Source: Croceicoccus pelagius (GTDB lineage: Bacteria > Pseudomonadota > Alphaproteobacteria > Sphingomonadales > Sphingomonadaceae). From it: a stretch of 64,000 nucleotides of DNA. Below are positions 16,451 through 25,956 of the stretch, piece by piece; the stretch's first letter is position 1; each line of letters starts with the position of its first letter. A program made the translations under genes and the position numbers. The notes beneath the pieces are model-generated. The model did no database searches. It had not been told where the DNA came from and saw only the letters and a program-made list of their open reading frames with translations. The stretch is taken from positions 62,001-126,000 of the forward strand of contig NZ_LYWY01000037.1 of the NCBI RefSeq assembly GCF_001661915.1, in the 5' to 3' direction.

Positions 16451-17218
16451 TCAGGCAGCGGCACCGTCGATCCGTGCGCGGATGTTGCGCAGGACGCGGC
16501 GGGAGATCTGGCGCTGTTTCTCGCGGTCGAGCGGGTGGTCCGGGTCGAAGCGGGCCTTGTCGTTGTCGGCAAAGACGTAGCGGGTGACGATGGCGCGCTC
16601 CATCGCAAGATCGCGCTCAAACGCGTCAATATCGGCGGGGTGGACAGTGCCGGGCATGGTCTGGCGGCTCCGCAAGACGGCACGGGCGCGCTCCTTTTCC
16701 GCTCTTTCGCGCATCATCGCCTCGTACGCGTCAAGCATCTCGTCGAGGGAACGTTGCGCGATGCGGGCGGAGGTTTCCGCTTCTACCCGGGCGCTGGCGT
16801 CCTCATCCTCGATCTCGAAGCCGAGGGAGACATCACCCTCACCCATCATCGCGTCGAGCGAGACGGTACGCGCGCCGACGCGCTTTGCGCTGTCTCGTGA
16901 ATCCAAGCGGACGCGGTGGCGCAGGGCCTGAAGCTCGCAGCGCAGTTGCCAGTTCACGAACGTAGTGAAAAGCGCGCGGGCGGGATCATAGTCGCAGATC
17001 GCGCGGTGGACGCCGATGGCACAAACCTGTTCGGCATCGTCGGCCATGTCGACCAGGCCATAGACCCGCGTGAAGTGCCTGATGCGCGGCGCGATAAGCC
17101 GCATGATGCGGCCGAAATGCGCGTCGATCTCGCGCAGCACGCGCGGCCCCTGCGGTCCCGAGCGCAAGGCGATGATCGCCGCGACTTCGTGCTCCAGAGC
17201 CTGCGTCGTGCGCGACAT
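16451..17218 (-). CDS. Sigma-70 region 2-like protein
   Basis: The 255-residue protein has a stretch from about residue 30 to 105 that reads like sigma-70 region 2: APRIRHFTRVYGLVDMADDAEQV, then IGVHRAICDYDPARALFTTFVNWQLRCELQALRHRV. That is the polymerase clamp-binding and -10 recognition segment. The middle is acidic and coiled (DEDASARVEAETSARIAQ). The C-terminus LDREKQRQISRRVLRNIRARI could be a reduced helix-turn-helix, but a normal region 4 is not obvious. It may be a divergent alternative sigma factor. A single TTAACC lies upstream near 17270. Confidence 0.6.
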   Translation of the reverse strand: MSRTTQALEHEVAAIIALRSGPQGPRVLREIDAHFGRIMRLIAPRIRHFTRVYGLVDMADDAEQVCAIGVHRAICDYDPARALFTTFVNWQLRCELQALRHRVRLDSRDSAKRVGARTVSLDAMMGEGDVSLGFEIEDEDASARVEAETSARIAQRSLDEMLDAYEAMMRERAEKERARAVLRSRQTMPGTVHPADIDAFERDLAMERAIVTRYVFADNDKARFDPDHPLDREKQRQISRRVLRNIRARIDGAAA

Positions 17219-17335
17219 GTCCGGTTCCCTCCATCAGCGAAGGGCGGGCGCCCTTCCAAGGGGATCAGGGTTAACGGGTCGGTCATCAACGCCGCCCGCA
17301 ACGGCGGATAGGCATTTGCCCGTATCTCGCGCCGA

Positions 17336-18565
17336 TCAGGATAGCAGCGCGTCGAGCGCGTGGATCGCGACGCCGACGAGCCCGCCGACAAGCGTGCCGT
17401 TGATGCGGATGAACTGCAGATCGCGCCCGACCGCGCCTTCGACCCGCTGGGTGATCGTCGTCGCGTCCCAGCGCTTGACGGTTTCGGAGACGAGCCGGAC
17501 GAGCTGGTCGCCATAGCGGTTGGCGATGCCGACCGCGCTGCGACGCGCGAACCGGTTGATCTGGATCTGCAATCTTGGATCGTCGCGCAGGGCCTGCCCC
17601 AGTTCGGAGATCGCGCCGCCAAGCTGGCCACCCATCGCCGCATCGGGATTGCGGGCCATGTCGATAAGGCCGCGGCGCATCCGTTCCCAAACGCTCTGCC
17701 ACCAGACGCCGACGGCGGGGCTGGACAGCACTTCGTGCTTCATCCCTTCGACCCGCGCGCGCATTTCAGGATCGTGGACCAGATCATGGGCGAGCTTCTC
17801 CAACCCTTCCTCGATCTTTTCGCGCACAGGATGGTCAGGGTTTACCAGCATCTCGGCCAGCATCCGGTACAGCCCGTCGAGTACCGAATTTGCGAGGCGT
17901 TCGTCCAGACCCGTCCAGCGCAGCAGGGCATTGGCCCGTTCGTGTATCATGGTCCGCACCATTGGCTCGTTCGCCTCCAGCGTCAGGCCCGCCCAGCGGA
18001 TTGTCGAATCGACCAGCGGCAAGTGTTTCCCGTCAGCAATGGCGGTCGACAACACGTTGCCCAGAAGCGGTGCGACCTCCAGCTTGTCGAGCTGGTTCTT
18101 GAGGCCCGAACGTACCTGTTCGCCCAGCCTTTCGGGGTCGAGCGATTCGAGTACTTCGGCGAAAAGCTCCGCCGCGCCTGCGCGAACCCCGGCTCCGCCA
18201 TGGTCGGGCGCCGCCAGATAGTCGCCGATGCCGCGCGCGATATTCATGCCTGCCATGCGGCGGGCAACGACTTGCGGCGTCAGGAAATTTGCCCGCAGAA
18301 AGCCCGCCATGGTGTCGGCAATGCGGTCCTTGTTGGTCGGGATAATCGCGGTGTGCGGGATCGGGATGCCGAGCGGGTGGCGGAACAGGGCGGTGACCGC
18401 GAACCAGTCCGCCAGCGCGCCGACCATCGCAGCCTCGGCAAAGGCCATGACATAGCCCACCGCCGGATGCATCCCGAGATACTGGCGCGAAACCAGGAAA
18501 ACCGCCGCCATGAGCACGAGCAGCCCGGTCGCGACCCGGCGCATCGTGCGGGCCCGGTCGGGCAT
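17336..18565 (-). CDS. DUF445 family membrane protein
   Basis: The protein starts with membrane helices (TGLLVLMAAVFLVSRQY; YVMAFAEAAMVGALADWFAVTALFRHPLGIPIPHTAIIPTNKDRI), the DUF445 signature. A long helical, probably cytoplasmic, domain follows, and a final hydrophobic helix (GTLVGGLVGVAIHALDALL) closes it. The function of the family is unknown. ATG 18565 is chosen because the helix begins soon after. GTG 18685 or ATG 18676 would add a hydrophilic leader that overlaps the end of the RND gene, and these cannot be excluded. Confidence 0.85.
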   Translation of the reverse strand: MPDRARTMRRVATGLLVLMAAVFLVSRQYLGMHPAVGYVMAFAEAAMVGALADWFAVTALFRHPLGIPIPHTAIIPTNKDRIADTMAGFLRANFLTPQVVARRMAGMNIARGIGDYLAAPDHGGAGVRAGAAELFAEVLESLDPERLGEQVRSGLKNQLDKLEVAPLLGNVLSTAIADGKHLPLVDSTIRWAGLTLEANEPMVRTMIHERANALLRWTGLDERLANSVLDGLYRMLAEMLVNPDHPVREKIEEGLEKLAHDLVHDPEMRARVEGMKHEVLSSPAVGVWWQSVWERMRRGLIDMARNPDAAMGGQLGGAISELGQALRDDPRLQIQINRFARRSAVGIANRYGDQLVRLVSETVKRWDATTITQRVEGAVGRDLQFIRINGTLVGGLVGVAIHALDALLS

Positions 18566-18623
18566 GGCGCCCGACGCGAGCGCGAGGTCGTCGCTTCCGC
18601 TCAAACCGTGTGCATCTTCCGCA

Positions 18624-21600
18624 TCATTCGGCAGGCGCAGGGCGATTCTGCCCGTCAGCATCATCGCGCAAACCATGTTCGTCACCCGGACGATAGGTCA
18701 GGAACCACTGGCGAAGCTTGGGGCCGACGCGCTTTTCGAATCCGTCTGCCAGCGAGAAGCCTGCCGGCACGATGACCAGCGTCAGGATCGTCGAGAGGAT
18801 CAGGCCGCCGATCACGACCGTGCCCATCGGCGCGCGGAATGCACCGTCACCGCTGAGCGAAAGGGCCGTCGGCACCATGCCGGCCGCCATGGCGACCGTT
18901 GTCATCACGATCGGCTGCGCACGCTTGTGACCTGCGTCGATGATCGCTTCCTTCTTCGGCACGCCGGCTTCCATTTCTTCGATCGCGAAGTCGATCAGAA
19001 GGATCGAGTTCTTGGCGACAATGCCCAGGAGCATCAGCAGGCCGATATAGACCGGCATCGAGATGATCCCGAGGTTCTTGTCGAATATACCCAGGAACCA
19101 GAGCAGCAAGAGCCCGCCCAGAGGCGCGAGCAGAAGCGATGTCATGTTCACCAGCGGCGAGATGATGCGCTTGTAGAGAAGCACCAGCACGGCAAAGACG
19201 AGGAAGATGCCGGTCACGACCGCGTACATGAAGTTCGTGATCATTTCCTGCTGCCACTCGTCGTCGCCGACCGGTGGGGTCGAAACGCCTGTCGGCAGGT
19301 TCTGCATCGTGGGCAGCTTGTTGATTTCGCCCATCACGTTGCCCTTCACCTGGCCGTCGGCCATGTCCGCGCCGACGAGGATGCGGCGCGACAGGTTGAA
19401 GCGCTGGATCTGCGTGGGGCCCGCTCCGAAGCTGACATCGGCAACGCGGCCCAGCGGGACCGAGCCACCCGTCGCAGTCGGGATCGGCAGGTTCTCGATC
19501 GTCGAGATGTCCTGTCGCGACTTCTTGGCAAGGATCACACGGATCGGGATCTGGCGATCCGATAGCGAGAACTTCGCAGCGTTCTGGTCGATCTCGCCGA
19601 TCGTCGCGATACGGATCGCCTGGCTGAGCGCGGCGGTCGTCACGCCGAGCTGGGCGGCCAGATCGGGCCGCGGCGTGATGATGAGTTCGGGCCGCTGGAG
19701 ATCGGCCTCGATACGCGGAGCGATGATCGAATCGAGCCCGCGCATTTCGCTAACGAGCTGGTTGGCGACATCCTCAAGCTGTTCCGAATCGGAACCCGAC
19801 AGCATGATGGTGATATCGCGGCCCGTGCCAAAACCACCGGACTGGGACGCGAAGCTGACGCGGGCGTCGGGAATGTCCTGCAGCGCCGGGGTCAGGCGGT
19901 TCTCGAACTCGATACTCGTGGTCTCGCGCTCGTCCTTGAGCGCGATGTAGATATTCGCGTTGCCTTCGCGGATCGATGCCAGAGCGCGTTCGACTTCGGG
20001 CTGATCATAGAGCATGTCCGAAATCCGGTCGGCAACGGCGACCGTCTGGTCGAGCGTGGTACCCGGCGTCATTTCGATGCGGACCTCGCTCGTATCCTGG
20101 TCCGATTCCGGCTGGAACTGCTGGGGCAGGGAAACGAGGAGAACCGCGGTCAGCACAAGGGCCGCGACGCCTCCGATGAAGGCCCAGAAACGATGGTCGA
20201 AGAAACGGGCGTAGGCGCGGTGACCGAAACCACGGAGCCTTGCCATCGCACCGCCTCCGCCGCGCGTCGCGCGAATGATGACGGCGATCAGCAGGCTGAT
20301 ACCGAACATAGCTCCGCCTGCGATGGCTGCCACCATCAGCGTCCCGCCGAGCACCTTGCCGATGGCGATCAACGTTTCGCCCCAGGTGTCACCGTATTCG
20401 GCGGTCGCCAGTCCAAACGATGCGCCCACTACGAAGACGAACACGGCCAAAGCGAGCGCGGGCACGAACATCTCGATATCGCGGGCCGGACGGGCCTTGC
20501 GCTCCTCTGCCTTGCTTTCGTCCAGCATGAAGGGAAGCACGCGCATGTAGAGGTCCATCATGCGCCCGCCGCCATGTTCGGCATGACCCTTAGCGCGCAG
20601 GAAATAGGCCGCGATCATCGGTGTGATCATGCGGGCCACGGCAAGGCTGGTCAGCACCGCAGCAACGACGGTGAGGCCGAAGTTTTTGAAGAACTGGCCC
20701 GAAATGCCCGGCATCATGCCGACCGGCAGGAAGACCGCGACGATACACATGGTGGTCGCGACGACGGCAAGTCCGATTTCGTCGGCAGCATCGATCGAGG
20801 CCTGGTAGGCCGATTTGCCCATACGCATGTGGCGCACGATGTTCTCGATCTCCACGATCGCGTCATCGACCAGGACGCCCGCGACGAGGCTGAGCGCGAG
20901 GAGCGACAGCGTGTTCAGCGAGAAACCCATGAGGTCCATGAAAAAGAACGTCGGGATCGCGGAGAGCGGGATCGCGATGGCGCTGATGATCGTGGCGCGC
21001 CAGTCGCGCAGGAAGAAGAAAACGACAATGATTGCCAGCAGCGCCCCTTCGACAAGCGCTTCGATCGAGCTCTTGTACTGGTCCTTCGTGTACGTGACCG
21101 AAGTGAAGAGCCGGTTGATGTGAATGCCCGGGTTCTCTTCCTTGATCTTTTCCAGCTCGACCACTGCCGCATCATAGACGGTGACTTCGGACGCACCTTT
21201 CGCGCGTTCGAGGCTGAAGGTCACGACTTGGCGTCCCTGCAGCGTGGCGACGCGGGTCTGTTCCGAATAGCTGTCGGAAACGGTCGCGATATCCTTCAGC
21301 CGGATGATGCGGCCATTGGACAGGTTGATGCGCGTTTCGCCAAGGCGGAATGCGTCGTCGGCATTACCCAGCACGCGGACCGACTGACGCGCACCGGCGA
21401 TCTCGGCCTGACCGCCCGCGGCATCGATGTTGACCTGCCGCAGCACGCCGTTGACCTGTGCAGCCGTGACGCCCAGCGACATCATCTTGGCAGGATCCAG
21501 CACGACGCGGATCTCGCGGTCGACGCCGCCGTTGCGGCTGACCGAAGCCATGCCCTCGATCGAGAGCAGGCGTTTTGAAATGGTGTCGTCGACGAACCAG

Positions 21601-22070
21601 CTCAGCTGCTCCATCGTCATGTCGTCGGCATAGATCGCGAAATAGGCGATTGGACCGCCAGCGATGTCGACCTTTGAGACCTGCGGTTCGAGAATCCCGT
21701 CGGGCAGGTCGCTGCGGATCTGGTCGATCGTGTTGCGGACCTCGTTCGTCGCCTCGTTCGGGTCGATGCCCAGTTCGAACTGCACGAAAGTGCTGCTCGA
21801 CCCTTCACGCGCGGTCGACTGGATCTCATCGACGCCGTTGATCGAACGGACCGCCGCTTCAACCTTCTGGGTAATCTGTGTGTTGATCTCGCTCGGCGCG
21901 GCGCCGGGCTGCGAGATGCGCACGTTCACACCGGGAAAGTCGATGTCCGGATTGTTGTTCACGTCCATCTGCGCGAACGAGAACATGCCGGCGAACAGCA
22001 GAGCCGTGAACAGGACGATGGGAACGATCGGATTGCGGATCGACCAGGCGGACAGGTTGCGGAAGTTCAT
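18624..22070 (-). CDS. RND-family multidrug efflux permease (AcrB-like)
   Basis: This inner-membrane proton/drug antiporter (1148 residues) has TM1 at the N-terminus, two large periplasmic loops, and the TM4 acidic pair in VAGVLVDDAIVEIENI, needed for proton relay. GIVAKNSILLIDFAIEEM is in TM10. It is about 100 residues longer than AcrB. The excess lies between TM6 and TM7 (about residues 530-600) and contains two or three extra hydrophobic stretches. It lies 12 bp downstream of its membrane-fusion partner; no outer-membrane channel gene is nearby. Confidence 0.93.
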   Translation of the reverse strand: MNFRNLSAWSIRNPIVPIVLFTALLFAGMFSFAQMDVNNNPDIDFPGVNVRISQPGAAPSEINTQITQKVEAAVRSINGVDEIQSTAREGSSSTFVQFELGIDPNEATNEVRNTIDQIRSDLPDGILEPQVSKVDIAGGPIAYFAIYADDMTMEQLSWFVDDTISKRLLSIEGMASVSRNGGVDREIRVVLDPAKMMSLGVTAAQVNGVLRQVNIDAAGGQAEIAGARQSVRVLGNADDAFRLGETRINLSNGRIIRLKDIATVSDSYSEQTRVATLQGRQVVTFSLERAKGASEVTVYDAAVVELEKIKEENPGIHINRLFTSVTYTKDQYKSSIEALVEGALLAIIVVFFFLRDWRATIISAIAIPLSAIPTFFFMDLMGFSLNTLSLLALSLVAGVLVDDAIVEIENIVRHMRMGKSAYQASIDAADEIGLAVVATTMCIVAVFLPVGMMPGISGQFFKNFGLTVVAAVLTSLAVARMITPMIAAYFLRAKGHAEHGGGRMMDLYMRVLPFMLDESKAEERKARPARDIEMFVPALALAVFVFVVGASFGLATAEYGDTWGETLIAIGKVLGGTLMVAAIAGGAMFGISLLIAVIIRATRGGGGAMARLRGFGHRAYARFFDHRFWAFIGGVAALVLTAVLLVSLPQQFQPESDQDTSEVRIEMTPGTTLDQTVAVADRISDMLYDQPEVERALASIREGNANIYIALKDERETTSIEFENRLTPALQDIPDARVSFASQSGGFGTGRDITIMLSGSDSEQLEDVANQLVSEMRGLDSIIAPRIEADLQRPELIITPRPDLAAQLGVTTAALSQAIRIATIGEIDQNAAKFSLSDRQIPIRVILAKKSRQDISTIENLPIPTATGGSVPLGRVADVSFGAGPTQIQRFNLSRRILVGADMADGQVKGNVMGEINKLPTMQNLPTGVSTPPVGDDEWQQEMITNFMYAVVTGIFLVFAVLVLLYKRIISPLVNMTSLLLAPLGGLLLLWFLGIFDKNLGIISMPVYIGLLMLLGIVAKNSILLIDFAIEEMEAGVPKKEAIIDAGHKRAQPIVMTTVAMAAGMVPTALSLSGDGAFRAPMGTVVIGGLILSTILTLVIVPAGFSLADGFEKRVGPKLRQWFLTYRPGDEHGLRDDADGQNRPAPAE

Positions 22071-22082
22071 GGGTCCGGCCCC

Positions 22083-23291
22083 TTACGTACCGGGCTTGAA
22101 CATGCTGGGCTTCACCTTGTCGCCTTCGAACAGGAAGCCGCCTGCGCGCAGCACCACCTTCTCGTTTCCGGTCAGCCCTTCGACCACCGTGATGCCCGCA
22201 TCCGTGACGAGGCCGGTCTTGACCGCACGGCGCTGGACCGTGTCGTCCTTGTCGACGATGTAGACGAACGAGCCCGTGTCGTCGTTCTGGATCGCCGATT
22301 CGGGTAGCATCGGGGCATCGACCCCGCCGGTGCCGATTGCCGCCGTGGCAAAGCCGCCGGGGCGCAGTGCACGGTCATAGTCGAGCGCGATGCGCGCCTC
22401 GCCCTGACGCGAACCTTCATCGATTGTGGGCGAGAGCTGCCAGATCTGACCGGTGAAAGTCTTGTCGGAGCCAACCGGCTTCACTTGCGCGGTGGCGCCG
22501 ACCGAAAGGCGGGAAAGATCGCTTTCGCCAACAAGCGCAGCCAGTTCCATCTCGCCGCCGCGGGCGATAAGGAACAGCGGGCCCGACCCTGCCGACACGA
22601 CCTGCGCCTGTTCGACATTGCGCTGGAGCACGAAGCCGCCAGCCGGGGCAACGATGTTGAGCCGTGCGTTACGTGCGCGCAGTTCGCCAAGCTGGGCCTC
22701 TGCCACTCGGACGCGGGCCCGGGCGGCGTCGCGTGTCGCGGTCAGGCGATCGACGTCGGCCTTGGAAATAAAGCCGCGATCCACCAGCTGTAGCGCGCGT
22801 TCGAGATTGCTTTGCGCCAGTTCGGCATCGGCGCGGGCGACTTCGACCTGCGCGGCCTGTGCCTGGACCTGCTGGCTCTGTACCGAACGCTCGATCACGG
22901 CGAGAACCTGTCCGGCGCGGACCCAGTCGCCTTCGTCGACGCGGATGTCGGTGATCTGGCCGCCTTCTCCCACGACGCCAACCGGCATCGGGCGACGCGC
23001 GGCAAGCGTGCCACTGGCGTCGATTTCGCCCAGCACGGTCTCGCTGCCCGGCACGATTACGGTGACGGACGGCACCTGCTCGCCATCATCGGTGGTCAGC
23101 GCGGCATCGTCGCCGCCGCTCATGGCAAGGAACAGGGCGATGATGACGACAAGGGCGCCTGCCACGATGGCGGCGATCACGATTTGCTTGCGGCGACGCT
23201 CACGCGCCGGCGAATCGTCAAGCGCATCATCGTAAGGGTCGACGATCGCAGGCTCTGCCGGCCCGCTGTTGGACATGGAATCGTACTTCAT
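22083..23291 (-). CDS. Periplasmic membrane-fusion subunit of the RND pump
   Basis: The 402-residue protein bridges the RND permease to an outer-membrane channel. It has an N-terminal cytoplasmic tail of ~35 residues and one membrane anchor (QIVIAAIVAGALVVIIALFLAM), rather than a lipoprotein signal. The split lipoyl domain (GVVGEGGQITDIRVDEGDWVRAGQVLAVI; LNIVAPAGGFVLQRNVEQ) surrounds a helical hairpin, and a beta-barrel domain follows. ATG 23291 has AAGG eight bases upstream; ATG 23276 is possible. It is the first gene of the operon MFP-RND-DUF445. Confidence 0.9.
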   Translation of the reverse strand: MKYDSMSNSGPAEPAIVDPYDDALDDSPARERRRKQIVIAAIVAGALVVIIALFLAMSGGDDAALTTDDGEQVPSVTVIVPGSETVLGEIDASGTLAARRPMPVGVVGEGGQITDIRVDEGDWVRAGQVLAVIERSVQSQQVQAQAAQVEVARADAELAQSNLERALQLVDRGFISKADVDRLTATRDAARARVRVAEAQLGELRARNARLNIVAPAGGFVLQRNVEQAQVVSAGSGPLFLIARGGEMELAALVGESDLSRLSVGATAQVKPVGSDKTFTGQIWQLSPTIDEGSRQGEARIALDYDRALRPGGFATAAIGTGGVDAPMLPESAIQNDDTGSFVYIVDKDDTVQRRAVKTGLVTDAGITVVEGLTGNEKVVLRAGGFLFEGDKVKPSMFKPGT

Positions 23292-23417
23292 AAGCGTGGC
23301 CTTGCGGCGCTCCCCATCATCGTCACCCGATATAACGACGCTGTATTACTCGTCTAAGTCACCTTGGGCAAGAGCCATGGCCACGCGATAACCGGCAAGA
23401 GGGCTGATACACAAGAA

Positions 23418-23450
23418 CCGGCCCGCCGAAACGGCAGGCCGGATATATTT
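23418..23450 (-). terminator. Hairpin terminator candidate downstream of glsB
   Basis: CCGGCC-C-GCCG-AAA-CGGC-A-GGCCGG (23418-23442) forms a stem of ten pairs with one mismatch. An A+T-rich run follows on the right and TTCTTGTG follows in the leftward direction. It can end the leftward glsB transcript before the MFP-RND promoter. Confidence 0.5.
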
Positions 23451-23480
23451 TCATATGTTACATTCTAAGGCCCCGACTTA

Positions 23481-23506
23481 CAATCCGTCCGGGCAATCCG
23501 TCCGGG
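23481..23506. repeat. Tandem 13-bp duplication
   Basis: CAATCCGTCCGGG is present twice back to back (23481-23493 and 23494-23506), 14 bp beyond the GlsB stop. It looks like a simple slippage duplication. Confidence 0.7.
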
Positions 23507-23519
23507 CGTCAGGGCAAGG

Positions 23520-23777
23520 TCAGCGAACGCGCCCGCGCTGCACCATGTTCACGATGCCCAGCAGGATAACCGCACCGACCAGCGCGCTGATGAACCACAG
23601 CAGCCAGTTCGCACCGCCCGCGACGCCCAGAAGGCCCAGCACGAACTTGCCGACGATGGCACCGATCACGCCGACGATGATGTTCCAGAAAATGCCCATC
23701 GAGGCATCGCGGTTCATGACCATGCTGGCCAGCCAGCCGGCGATACCGCCCACGATAATAGCGAGAATCCAATCCAA
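23520..23777 (-). CDS. GlsB/YeaQ/YmgE family small membrane protein
   Basis: The 85-residue protein has three membrane helices. It carries the family pattern WILAIIVGGIAGWLASMVMN, NIIVGVIGAIVGKFVLGLLG and a last hydrophobic helix. These transglycosylase-associated proteins are often induced by general stress; the molecular role is not known. GGAGGACG precedes the ATG at a normal distance. Confidence 0.9.
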   Translation of the reverse strand: MDWILAIIVGGIAGWLASMVMNRDASMGIFWNIIVGVIGAIVGKFVLGLLGVAGGANWLLWFISALVGAVILLGIVNMVQRGRVR

Positions 23778-23877
23778 GGCGTCCTCCTCTTTTCTTGATG
23801 AGGGGAAAACGCCTTCGATCAGAAGCGGTTCCGGTAATGTCTTGGTTAATGCGATTCGCGGGGGCGCGACGGGCGCG

Positions 23878-24177
23878 TTAGTACTTCATCTGCCGTTCGT
23901 ACAGGTCGCGGTAGTGCTGGATCCGCGTAACGCGCAGGCCCTTCATGCCCGAGCGTTCGACAGCGCGCTGCCAGGACGCGAATTCCTCGAGAGTCAGGTC
24001 GTAACGCTTGCATGCGTCGTCGATGGTGAGCAGCCCGCCGTTCACGGCCGCGACCACTTCCGCCTTGCGGCGAACGACCCAGCGCTTGGTCGACGCGGGC
24101 GGCAAGTCGTCCAGCGTCAGAGGCTCGCCAAGCGGGCCGATTACCATCGCAGGTTTGATGTCCTGGTTCTCGATCAT
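23878..24177 (-). CDS. sciP: CtrA inhibitor SciP (DUF1153)
   Basis: SciP binds the master cell-cycle regulator CtrA at its promoters in Caulobacter and blocks transcription activation. The 99-residue product matches along its length: VIGPLGEPLTLDDLPPASTKRWV, RRKAEVVAAVNGGLLTIDDACKRYDLTLEEF and SWQRAVERSGMKGLRVTRIQHYRDLY. The central segment is a Trp-repressor-like helix-turn-helix. It starts 8 bp after an upstream unknown gene and probably shares its promoter. CtrA itself is not in the window. Confidence 0.93.
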   Translation of the reverse strand: MIENQDIKPAMVIGPLGEPLTLDDLPPASTKRWVVRRKAEVVAAVNGGLLTIDDACKRYDLTLEEFASWQRAVERSGMKGLRVTRIQHYRDLYERQMKY

Positions 24178-24185
24178 CTACGTCC

Positions 24186-24635
24186 TCAAGCGTTCCCTTC
24201 AGACGACGGCGAGGTCTTGGGGGAGACCTCGAAGTCGAAGCCATCGCTGGCCACTCGTTCCGTCGTTTGTGACGGATTCTTACAATCGGAAGACTTAGGA
24301 TTGCGTAAACGCGATGGCGCGCCCGCTACCTGTTGCGAAAGAGCGGCCAAATCCTCGGGCAAGAAGCGCCGCTCGGGCGTGTCGCCGGGCACGCCTGCAC
24401 CCGCGGCTAGCGCGAACAGCATCTCTGCCGCGTGGGGATCGAAGCTGCCTTCGGTGATGAGGGTCGCAAGCCCGCGGCGGTCAAGACCGTCCTCCAAAGA
24501 GGCGCGCAGATCGCGTTCGGCCTGAAGCCTTGAGAGCAGGGCATGCCAGTCGATCCGCCGGGTGGCCCCACGGTCATCTTCCGTTGCCCCGTCCAATGGC
24601 AGATTGGGAAGATTCTCGAACATGTCGGTGACCAT
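24186..24635 (-). CDS. Uncharacterised protein upstream of sciP
   Basis: I do not recognise this 149-residue protein. It is acidic in its first half ([49 protein letters not shown]), helical, and ends in a Ser/Pro/Lys-rich tail that looks disordered. ATG 24623 (MFENLPNL) is an alternative start; neither has a clear Shine-Dalgarno. It is likely co-transcribed with sciP and divergent from mnmA, whose start is 149 bp away. Confidence 0.65.
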   Translation of the reverse strand: MVTDMFENLPNLPLDGATEDDRGATRRIDWHALLSRLQAERDLRASLEDGLDRRGLATLITEGSFDPHAAEMLFALAAGAGVPGDTPERRFLPEDLAALSQQVAGAPSRLRNPKSSDCKNPSQTTERVASDGFDFEVSPKTSPSSEGNA

Positions 24636-24783
24636 GCAACAGGCTTGGTCAAAAAAGCATAAACGCGGGCTTCATAACTCATTAGGGATAATGCTTAATC
24701 CTTCCGGCCCGCGCCCCCACCTCGTCCCCGCCCTCGTCCATGCCTTTTGCCCCGTGCCGGAAACGTGTAGGGGCAGCCGCGAC

Positions 24784-25956
24784 ATGACCGGACAGACCGT
24801 GACCACTCTCCCCACCGCCCCTTCGGCGACCGACCTTGCCGGGCTATTCCAGCTCGAGCAGCCGCTTTCCGCGCGCCGGATCGTTGTGGCCATGTCGGGC
24901 GGGGTGGACAGTTCGGTCGTCGCCGCGCTTGCGGCCAAGAGCGGAGCCGAAGTCATCGGCGTCACGCTCCAGCTTTACGATCATGGCGAGGCGGTGAAGC
25001 GCAAGGGCGCCTGCTGTGCCGGCGACGATATACGTGACGCGCGCGAAGTGGCCGACCGGCTGGGCATCGCGCATTACGTCTTCGACCATGAAAGCCAGTT
25101 CCGTGAAGACGTGATCGACCGCTTTGCCGACGAATACATGGCCGGGCGCACGCCGATCCCCTGCATTCGCTGCAACATGGGTGTGAAGTTTACCGACCTG
25201 TTCCGCATGGCGCGCGAACTGGGCGCCGACTGCCTTGCCACCGGCCACTACGTTCAGCGCGTGGTGGGCGAAAACGGTCCCGAACTGCATCGCGCCGCCG
25301 ATCCGGCGCGCGACCAGTCGTACTTCCTCTACGGCACGACCGACGAGCAGCTCGACTTCCTTCGCTTCCCCTTGGGCGGTTTGCCCAAGCCGCAGGTGCG
25401 CGAAATCGCCGCCGAACTTGGCCTCGGCGTCGCCGCCAAGCCCGACAGCCAGGACATCTGCTTCGTGCCGGAGGGCGATTATGCGTCGCTGGTCAAGAAG
25501 CTGCGGCCCGAAGCAGGAAACACCGGCCCCATCGTCCATGCCCAGACGGGTGAGGAACTTGGCACGCACAAGGGCATCATACACTACACCGTCGGCCAGC
25601 GCCGCGGGCTGGAGATCGGCGGACAGGCCGAGCCGCTTTATGTCACCGACATCGATGCGGAGCGTCAGGCGGTTATCGTAGGGCCCAAGCGACTGCTGGC
25701 CGTAACCGCGATGGAAGTGGTGGAGACCAACCGTATCGGGCCGATACCGTCGGGACAAGTCGCTGTAAAGGTTCGCTCTCTTGCGAAGCCGGTGCCTTGC
25801 CGGATAGAAGGCGATCTTGGCGGTAACGCCACTGTCCGCGTGGTGTTCGAGCGTGCCGAATACGGTGTCGCCCCCGGACAGGCCGCGGTTTTCTACGCGG
25901 GGGAAAGGGTCGTCGGCGGCGGATGGATCGAGGATACCGAAAAGGTCTCAGGCTAG
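24784..25956 (+). CDS. mnmA: tRNA-specific 2-thiouridylase MnmA
   Basis: MnmA inserts sulfur at C2 of wobble uridine 34 in tRNA Lys, Glu and Gln, using ATP and a persulfide. The 390-residue enzyme has the PP-loop SGGVDSS (residues 38-44), the Cys of GACCAGDDI, the catalytic Cys of [12 protein letters not shown], and the second catalytic Cys of PDSQDICFV. The C-terminal barrel starts near [13 protein letters not shown]. The N-terminus is ~25 residues longer than in E. coli. The next gene begins inside its 3' end. mnmE and mnmG, which act on the same wobble base, lie at 59-62 kb. Confidence 0.95.
   Translation: MTGQTVTTLPTAPSATDLAGLFQLEQPLSARRIVVAMSGGVDSSVVAALAAKSGAEVIGVTLQLYDHGEAVKRKGACCAGDDIRDAREVADRLGIAHYVFDHESQFREDVIDRFADEYMAGRTPIPCIRCNMGVKFTDLFRMARELGADCLATGHYVQRVVGENGPELHRAADPARDQSYFLYGTTDEQLDFLRFPLGGLPKPQVREIAAELGLGVAAKPDSQDICFVPEGDYASLVKKLRPEAGNTGPIVHAQTGEELGTHKGIIHYTVGQRRGLEIGGQAEPLYVTDIDAERQAVIVGPKRLLAVTAMEVVETNRIGPIPSGQVAVKVRSLAKPVPCRIEGDLGGNATVRVVFERAEYGVAPGQAAVFYAGERVVGGGWIEDTEKVSG

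Noticed and set aside
20193-21578. Long open frame opposite the RND permease
   Set aside because: It is an antisense shadow rich in His, Asp and Arg, while the minus strand encodes a clear RND transporter.
23452-23466. ATATGTTACATTC as a second Zur box
   Set aside because: Only one half matches the consensus and there is no symmetric second half or suitable promoter.
23481-23506. Two-copy 13-bp repeat as a CRISPR or mobile-element trace
   Set aside because: The copies are directly adjacent with no spacer, no target duplication and no transposase or cas gene in the window.
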